The notes below the pieces were generated by a model. It worked only from the letters and a program-made list of their open reading frames with translations, had not been told where the DNA came from and did no database searches. A stretch of DNA of 19,131 bases, taken from positions 1 through 19,131 of the forward strand of contig LVWS01000046.1 in the NCBI GenBank assembly GCA_002083365.1, written 5' to 3'. This DNA is from Nitrospira sp. SG-bin1 (GTDB lineage Bacteria; Nitrospirota; Nitrospiria; Nitrospirales; Nitrospiraceae). The position numbers were made by a program, and so were the translations under genes. Positions 14,904 to 19,131 of the stretch are shown piece by piece; positions within the stretch are counted from its first letter, which is position 1, and each line of letters starts with the position of its first letter.

Positions 14904-15691
14904 AAAGCGCGATCTATACGGGACACGTTCGGCACCGGCGGTTCAGTCCGGTGTCGCACGCGTTCACCTACCGGTTATTCATGATGTATGTAGACCTGGA
15001 CGAATTGCCGACCCTGTTTCAGAATCGGTGGTTCTGGTCTGTTAACCGAACCAATCTTGCATCGTTTAACCGCGCGGACCATGTTGGCGATCCAACCATT
15101 CCCTTGGGTGGATCGATCCGACAACTCGTGGAGGAGAGAACAGGCAGTCAGCCGGCTGGACCGATCCGTCTTCTGACCCATCTCCGCTACTTTGGGTACG
15201 TCTTCAATCCCGTCAGTTTCTATTTTTGCTATGACCGATCCGATCGTTGCGTTGAGACCATCGTCGCTGAAATCACGAATACACCTTGGGGCGAGCGACA
15301 CTGTTACGTACTGAGTTCCGAACAGAATCGCGCCAGCGGGAGGAAGAAGCGCTATCAGTTCGACAAGATATTCCATATCTCGCCGTTTATCGACATGGAT
15401 GTGGCGTACGACTGGCGATTCACCGAACCGACCTCGCAGCTGGCGATCCACATGGAAAATCTTCGCAAAGGTCAGCCGTTTTTCGATGCAACGATGAAAC
15501 TGGAACGGCGGGAAATCTCTGGCACGGCCCTCGCTCGCGTGCTCGTCCAGTATCCTCTGATGACAGCCAAGGTCATCAGCGCCATCCGTTGGCAGGCCTT
15601 GAAACTGTGGATGAAGGGTGCCCCGTTTTATGCGCACCCCAAGAAGCGAACGGAGCCGTCGCCTGTGGCGACGAGTCAGACACCATCATGA
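14900..15691 (+). CDS. DUF1365 protein
   Basis: 263 residues. IYTGHVRHRRFSPVSHAFTYRLFM at the N-terminus and LRYFGYVFNPVSFYFCYD are the defining DUF1365 blocks; FHISPFIDMDVAYDW and the C-terminal KLWMKGAPFYAHPKK are also typical. There is no signal peptide, so it is probably cytoplasmic, and no enzymatic activity is firmly assigned. It nearly always sits between an FAD amine-oxidase-like gene and a cyclopropane-synthase gene, as here. ATGA overlaps join it to the flavoprotein and, if ATG 15688 is used, to the following Cfa gene. Confidence 0.92.
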   Translation: MKSAIYTGHVRHRRFSPVSHAFTYRLFMMYVDLDELPTLFQNRWFWSVNRTNLASFNRADHVGDPTIPLGGSIRQLVEERTGSQPAGPIRLLTHLRYFGYVFNPVSFYFCYDRSDRCVETIVAEITNTPWGERHCYVLSSEQNRASGRKKRYQFDKIFHISPFIDMDVAYDWRFTEPTSQLAIHMENLRKGQPFFDATMKLERREISGTALARVLVQYPLMTAKVISAIRWQALKLWMKGAPFYAHPKKRTEPSPVATSQTPS

Positions 15692-15702
15692 GGAGCCAGA
15701 CG

Positions 15703-17010
15703 ATGACGTCCGGTCGTGCATTCAGCCATCGATCGAGTAACCGTCGAAGCTCTTCGACGCGAGCGCCTGGGCTCTACCGCCTCACGCGTCACCTCGTCTT
15801 GGCTCGACTGTCGAAGCTCCGGTCCGGGACAGTGACCATTCAAGAAGATCAGGAACGCTTCCAGTTTGGCCGCATCACCTCAGACTGCCAGCTGGAGGCC
15901 ACCGTGACGATTCACGATCCTCGCGTCTATACGGATATTGCGCTAGAGGGCACCGTGGGAGTGGGTGATGCTTACGGCCGGGGCTGGTGGAATTGTGATG
16001 ATCTCACGGCGCTGGTCAGGATCTTCGTCAAGAATCGTGCGCTCTTGGACAGCATGGAAGAAGGCATTGCGCGGATGTCCTATCCTTTGCTCAAAGCAGT
16101 TCATTGGCGGAAGCGTAATACAAAAGCCGGCAGCAGGAAGAACATTGCCGCCCATTACGATCTGGGAAACGAGTTCTTCCGGCTCATGCTTGACGAGACG
16201 ATGATGTATTCCTGTGCCTACTTTGAACGACCAGAGTCCACCCTCGCGGAGGCCTCACGGGCGAAGAACGATCGCATTTGCCGCAAGTTGCACTTATCGG
16301 CGAGCGACCGTGTGATTGAAATCGGCGCCGGCTGGGGTGGATTCGCGCTTCACGCTGCTTCTCATTATGGGTGCCATGTAACAACCACGACGATTTCACG
16401 GCAGCAGTATGACATGGCACTGCAACGAGTGCGGGAGGCCGGCCTAAGCGATCGAGTCACGGTCTTGTTCACGGATTATCGGGATTTACCCAAGCTCGGC
16501 GTGCAATTCGACAAGCTCGTATCTATCGAAATGATCGAGGCCGTCGGACATCAGTACTACAGGACGTTTTTCGAGATCTGCAGCCGCATGTTGAAGCCGC
16601 AGGGACTGGCCCTCATCCAAGGCATCACCATCGACGAACGATTCTATGAACGGGCAAGGCGCTCCGTGGACTTCATTCAGCGCTTCATTTTCCCCGGCAG
16701 CTGCATCCCATCCGTGAGTGCGCTGACAGGGGCGTCGGCGAAAGTCGGCGATCTGGGGTTGATTCACCTTGAAGATATCGGAGCCCACTATGCTCCTACA
16801 CTTCGGGCTTGGAGGAGGAACATGGTCGAGAAGCTTCCGGAGATTAAGGTGCTCGGCTATCAGCCGGAATTTATCCGGCTGTGGGACTTCTATCTCTCCT
16901 ACTGTGAAGGAGGCTTCCTTGAACGTTCAATCAGCGCCGTACACCTGCTCTTCTGCAAACCGGACTGGCGCGGCCTCAATCTGTCGGATGCTGGGACTCA
17001 AGTATCCTGA
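15703..17010 (+). CDS. cfa: Cyclopropane-fatty-acyl-phospholipid synthase
   Basis: 435 residues from ATG 15703, which has AGGAG 7 bases upstream; ATG 15688 in the same frame overlaps the DUF1365 stop and is the alternative. An N-terminal helical domain (about 25-135) precedes NIAAHYDLGNEFFRLMLDETMMYSCAYF, the classical Cfa substrate/bicarbonate region, then VIEIGAGWGGFALHAA (SAM motif I, about 204-219), FDKLVSIEMIEAVG and FIFPGSCIP, which contains the Cys corresponding to the C-terminal active-site cysteine of E. coli Cfa. It methylenates double bonds in phospholipid acyl chains. The C-terminus runs into a decayed cbiX duplicate: the stop (17008-17010) lies inside it, so the last residues may be acquired. 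Confidence 0.93.
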   Translation: MTSGRAFSHRSSNRRSSSTRAPGLYRLTRHLVLARLSKLRSGTVTIQEDQERFQFGRITSDCQLEATVTIHDPRVYTDIALEGTVGVGDAYGRGWWNCDDLTALVRIFVKNRALLDSMEEGIARMSYPLLKAVHWRKRNTKAGSRKNIAAHYDLGNEFFRLMLDETMMYSCAYFERPESTLAEASRAKNDRICRKLHLSASDRVIEIGAGWGGFALHAASHYGCHVTTTTISRQQYDMALQRVREAGLSDRVTVLFTDYRDLPKLGVQFDKLVSIEMIEAVGHQYYRTFFEICSRMLKPQGLALIQGITIDERFYERARRSVDFIQRFIFPGSCIPSVSALTGASAKVGDLGLIHLEDIGAHYAPTLRAWRRNMVEKLPEIKVLGYQPEFIRLWDFYLSYCEGGFLERSISAVHLLFCKPDWRGLNLSDAGTQVS

Positions 17011-17145
17011 GATCGAATTGCGCTACATGGCCATTCGACTCACAACTCATCGCAAAGACCGTGACAAGGCAGCTACAGAGATGCTCGTGACACGGTCTTT
17101 TTGAGAAGCAGGGAACTTGAAATTACGTGGAAGACTTTGCCTATG
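17000..17145 (+). pseudogene. Decayed duplicate of the cbiX 3' end and its spacer
   Basis: From AAGTATCC at 17000 the DNA parallels 9826-9975, the end of the CbiX-like gene and the spacer up to the start codon of the first methyltransferase. Shared landmarks in order: AAGTATCC, TCGAATTGCGCTA, GCAGCTAC-GAGATG-TCGTGACAC, AGCAGGGAAC and a terminal ACT-TATGC. By eye about 75 percent of the first 95 bases match, with a 2-base deletion that breaks the frame; KYP-x-x-ELRY is still readable. It begins inside the last codons of cfa and ends near an ATGC in the position of the other methyltransferase start. This looks like a remnant of an ancient duplication of a cbiX-methyltransferase unit. Confidence 0.72.
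17054..17102 (+). terminator. Rho-independent terminator candidate after cfa
   Basis: AAAGACCGTG (17054-17063) and CACGGTCTTT (17091-17100) form a perfect 10-pair stem with a 27-base loop, and the 3' arm ends in five T residues (17098-17102). It lies 44 bases after the cfa stop and within the cbiX remnant; the original copy at 9880-9930 does not form it, so it may have arisen during decay. The long loop makes its efficiency uncertain. Confidence 0.55.
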
Positions 17146-17217
17146 CAGTGTCTCAAGAGACCAAAACTCATCAAGAATCGATCGTGGCAGAGGTTCTAGT
17201 TTCAACGTGAATGCCAT

Positions 17218-18477
17218 ATGAAGCACGCTACCCCACACGCGATCATAATTGGCGCCGGTCTTGCCGGATTGGCCTGCGCACGTCGACTGACACAATCGGG
17301 CCTCGCATGCATGGTGCTTGAAGCTTCCGACGGCATCGGTGGGCGTGTCCGCACGGATCGCGTAGAGGGATTTCAGCTCGATCGCGGGTTCCAGGTTCTT
17401 CTCACAGGCTATCCGGAAGCGCGCAAAGCGCTGAACTATGGCATGTTGGATCTCATGCCTTTTCACCCCGGAGCGCTCATTCGCTATGGCGGACGCTTTC
17501 ATGTGCTGAGCGATCTTTTTCGCCGACCGCGAGATCTGGTTCAGACATTGGTCGGCCCTATCGGCTCGCTCGCCGACAAGTTGCGGATGTTGCGGATGCG
17601 ACGGGACGCATTGCAGCAACGCCTCTGCTCTGAGATGGGAGACCCCGCCCGTCCGACTTACGAAGTCTTGCAGGCCTATCAATTTTCGGACGCCATGGTG
17701 ACGCGTTTCTTCCGTCCATTTCTCAGCGGCGTATTTTTGGAGACGGCGCTGACAACACCCTGCTGGGTATTTGAGCTGGTGTGGGGTGCCTTTTGCCGAG
17801 GCGCAACGGCCTTGCCTCGAGACGGCATGGGCGCCATCGCACGGCAGCTTGCGGATTCTTTACCTCCGGGGACAATTCGCCTCAACGAAGCCGTACAACA
17901 CATTCAGGGACCAAGTGTGGTGTTGGAGTCCGGGGAACAGCTCACGGGTGATGTGCTGGTGCTAGCGACAGATGACGCGACCGCCACCCGTTTGCGTGGG
18001 GAGCACGTACCAACCCCCTCAGCGCGTGGTTCGATGACGCTCTATTTCGATGCGCCGGCCGCTCCGCAGCGCGGACCCTGGTTGATGTTGAACGGGGAAG
18101 GTACTGGGATGGTCCGAACGCTCTGCGTGCTGAGTGAAGCGGCGCCGTCGTACGCGCCGACTGGGCGAGCCTTGATCTCTGTGACCACGACCGAACAGAT
18201 TGGGGCACACGATGATGCTCCGCGAGCGGTGCGGCAGTTTCTTCAATCCTGGTTCGGCTCGCAAGTCGATGAGTGGCGTCATCTCCGGACGGATCACATT
18301 CACCGAGCGCTGCCTCCAATAGAGCTGCTTTCACCGGGGAACCGCGTAGCCCAACCGCGCGCGGCTGCGGGGGTCTACCTGTGTGGCGATTACCGGGAAA
18401 GCGGTACGCTGGATGGGGCGCTGTTGTCGGGCCGGAAAGCAGCTGAGGCAATATTGGCTGATTATGCCCTGTCATGA
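17218..18477 (+). CDS. FAD-dependent amine-oxidase / phytoene-desaturase-fold oxidoreductase
   Basis: 419 residues. IIIGAGLAGLACARRL is the FAD fingerprint and EASDGIGGRVRTDRVEGFQLDRGFQVLLTGYPEA follows the amine-oxidase/carotenoid-desaturase superfamily; GVYLCGDYRESGTLDGALLSGRKAAEAI is its C-terminal FAD-binding block. It is only distantly similar to the flavoprotein at 13641, so it is not a recent copy. The substrate is unknown; oxidation of a fatty acid, carotenoid-like or amine substrate is possible. ATG 17218 lacks a good Shine-Dalgarno, and it lies 207 bases after cfa beyond the terminator candidate, so it may have its own promoter. It ends 91 bases before the right amoC. Confidence 0.85.
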   Translation: MKHATPHAIIIGAGLAGLACARRLTQSGLACMVLEASDGIGGRVRTDRVEGFQLDRGFQVLLTGYPEARKALNYGMLDLMPFHPGALIRYGGRFHVLSDLFRRPRDLVQTLVGPIGSLADKLRMLRMRRDALQQRLCSEMGDPARPTYEVLQAYQFSDAMVTRFFRPFLSGVFLETALTTPCWVFELVWGAFCRGATALPRDGMGAIARQLADSLPPGTIRLNEAVQHIQGPSVVLESGEQLTGDVLVLATDDATATRLRGEHVPTPSARGSMTLYFDAPAAPQRGPWLMLNGEGTGMVRTLCVLSEAAPSYAPTGRALISVTTTEQIGAHDDAPRAVRQFLQSWFGSQVDEWRHLRTDHIHRALPPIELLSPGNRVAQPRAAAGVYLCGDYRESGTLDGALLSGRKAAEAILADYALS

Positions 18478-18568
18478 CTCCAATCAAAGTGGTTGAAGAG
18501 TTGGCAGGTCTCAGCCATTCATAAAAAGTTCATCGATGCGGAGGTTCGTCCAACAAGGAGGTTTTCTT

Positions 18569-19131
18569 ATGGCGGCCAGTGAGAAGGGGTATGACATCTC
18601 GGAGTGGTATGACTCAAAGCCGGTGAAGATCGGCTGGTTGGCGATCCTGGGGATCGGGGTGTTTTGGGTGCTGTACCAGCGGGCGTTCGGGTACTCGCAC
18701 GGGTTGGACTCCATGACCCCGGAATTCGATTCGGTGTGGATGGGGTTGTGGCGGTTTAACATCATTGCGAACGCGCTGTTCTTTGCGGTGACCATCGGAT
18801 GGATCTGGACCACACGCGACCGAAATCTGGCCAATCTCGATCCGAAGCTGGAGCTGAAGCGGTACTTTTACTGGATGGGGTGGTTGGTGTGTTACATCTG
18901 GGGAGTGTACTACGCGGGCAGCTACACACTGGAGCAGGATGCGGCGTGGCATCAAGTGATCATCCGGGACACGAGCTTCACGGCGAGCCACATCGTGGCG
19001 TTCTACGGGACGTTCCCGCTGTACATCACGTGCGGGGTGGCGAGCTATCTGTATGCGCAGACGCGGTTGCCGCTGTATAACCAGGCCACCTCCTTTGCAT
19101 TGGTGGCGGCGGTGGTGGGGCCGATGTTCAT
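18569..19131 (+). CDS. amoC: Ammonia monooxygenase subunit C, 3'-truncated by window (right copy)
   Basis: 187 codons are visible from ATG 18569, preceded by AAGGAGG at 7 bases. The sequence has AmoC/PmoC features: an N-terminal interface segment, several membrane helices (about 20-37, 60-80, 100-118, 140-160), and EQDAAWH followed by RDTSFTASH, in which D124, H128 and H141 have the same 4- and 13-residue spacing as the copper ligands of PmoC. AmoC is part of the membrane enzyme oxidising ammonia to hydroxylamine. Its close match to comammox Nitrospira AmoC is from memory. The first 17 codons match the left-edge copy except for two silent bases. The window ends before the stop, so whether amoA and amoB follow is not visible. 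Confidence 0.96.
   Translation, partial: MAASEKGYDISEWYDSKPVKIGWLAILGIGVFWVLYQRAFGYSHGLDSMTPEFDSVWMGLWRFNIIANALFFAVTIGWIWTTRDRNLANLDPKLELKRYFYWMGWLVCYIWGVYYAGSYTLEQDAAWHQVIIRDTSFTASHIVAFYGTFPLYITCGVASYLYAQTRLPLYNQATSFALVAAVVGPMF

Noticed and set aside
14975..15637. Minus-strand open frame (220 codons) opposite DUF1365
   Set aside because: The plus strand carries unmistakable DUF1365 blocks with operon overlaps, so the antisense frame is composition-driven.
15286..15702. Upstream extension of cfa into the DUF1365 gene
   Set aside because: The extension overlaps DUF1365 out of frame and encodes no family sequence; ATG 15703 has a ribosome site.
18478..18568. Sigma70 promoter for the right amoC (TTGGCA at 18501, CATAAA near 18520)
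   Set aside because: The spacing is about 13 bases, too short; no other pair fits, so no promoter is called.
1..19131. tRNA, rRNA, CRISPR array, transposase or phage genes
   Set aside because: None was recognised on either strand; repeats seen are short operator-type or hairpin repeats only.

Overview
The window looks like a complete-ammonia-oxidiser (comammox) Nitrospira. Both edges lie in genes for the C subunit of ammonia monooxygenase (AmoC): the first 17 codons of one copy run off the left edge on the minus strand, and 187 codons of a second copy run off the right edge on the plus strand. The two copies encode the same first 17 residues, differ there only at two synonymous third positions, and point away from each other. 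The right copy keeps the copper-site D124, H128 and H141. The genus call rests on my recollection of comammox AmoC and on the gene neighbourhood; no database search was possible.

Layout. Left edge (1-1394): the amoC start with a purine-rich leader, a DUF1566 membrane-anchored protein, then a minus-strand pair made of a CarH/LitR-type B12-dependent light-sensing repressor (1413-2330) and a DUF393 thiol oxidoreductase. From 2472 to 18477 every gene is on the plus strand, closely packed and often with ATGA overlaps. Part A (2472-5007) has a small two-CxxC protein, two FGE/sulfatase-modifying-factor-like secreted proteins that lack the catalytic cysteine pair, and between them a His-rich protein resembling the small metal-binding protein SmbP. 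Part B (5008-5383) has a strong hairpin and a small membrane protein. Part C (5408-9918) has an SDR39U1/TIGR01777 epimerase, a PDZ protein, a DNA photolyase, a DUF523-DUF1722 protein and a CbiX-like chelatase. Part D (9973-17010) is a lipid-modification block: a cyclopropane-synthase-like methyltransferase, DUF2878, DUF1295, a DUF6134 gene broken by an in-frame TAG, a Blc-type lipocalin, an FAD amine-oxidase-fold protein, DUF1365 and a classical cyclopropane-fatty-acid synthase. A terminator-like hairpin follows inside a decayed duplicate of the cbiX 3' end, then a second FAD oxidoreductase and the right amoC.

How it fits together. The carH promoter and the divergent plus-strand promoter both carry GACA-type repeats at 11-bp spacing, matching the tandem 11-bp operator layout known for CarH. 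The simplest reading is that light destroys AdoCbl in CarH and derepresses carH itself and the plus-strand block, giving photolyase-based DNA repair and remodelling of unsaturated membrane lipids against light and singlet-oxygen damage. Ammonia oxidisers are known to be light-sensitive, so a photoprotection island between two amoC copies makes biological sense, but control of the downstream genes by this promoter is inference. No tRNA, rRNA, CRISPR array, transposase or phage gene was seen.
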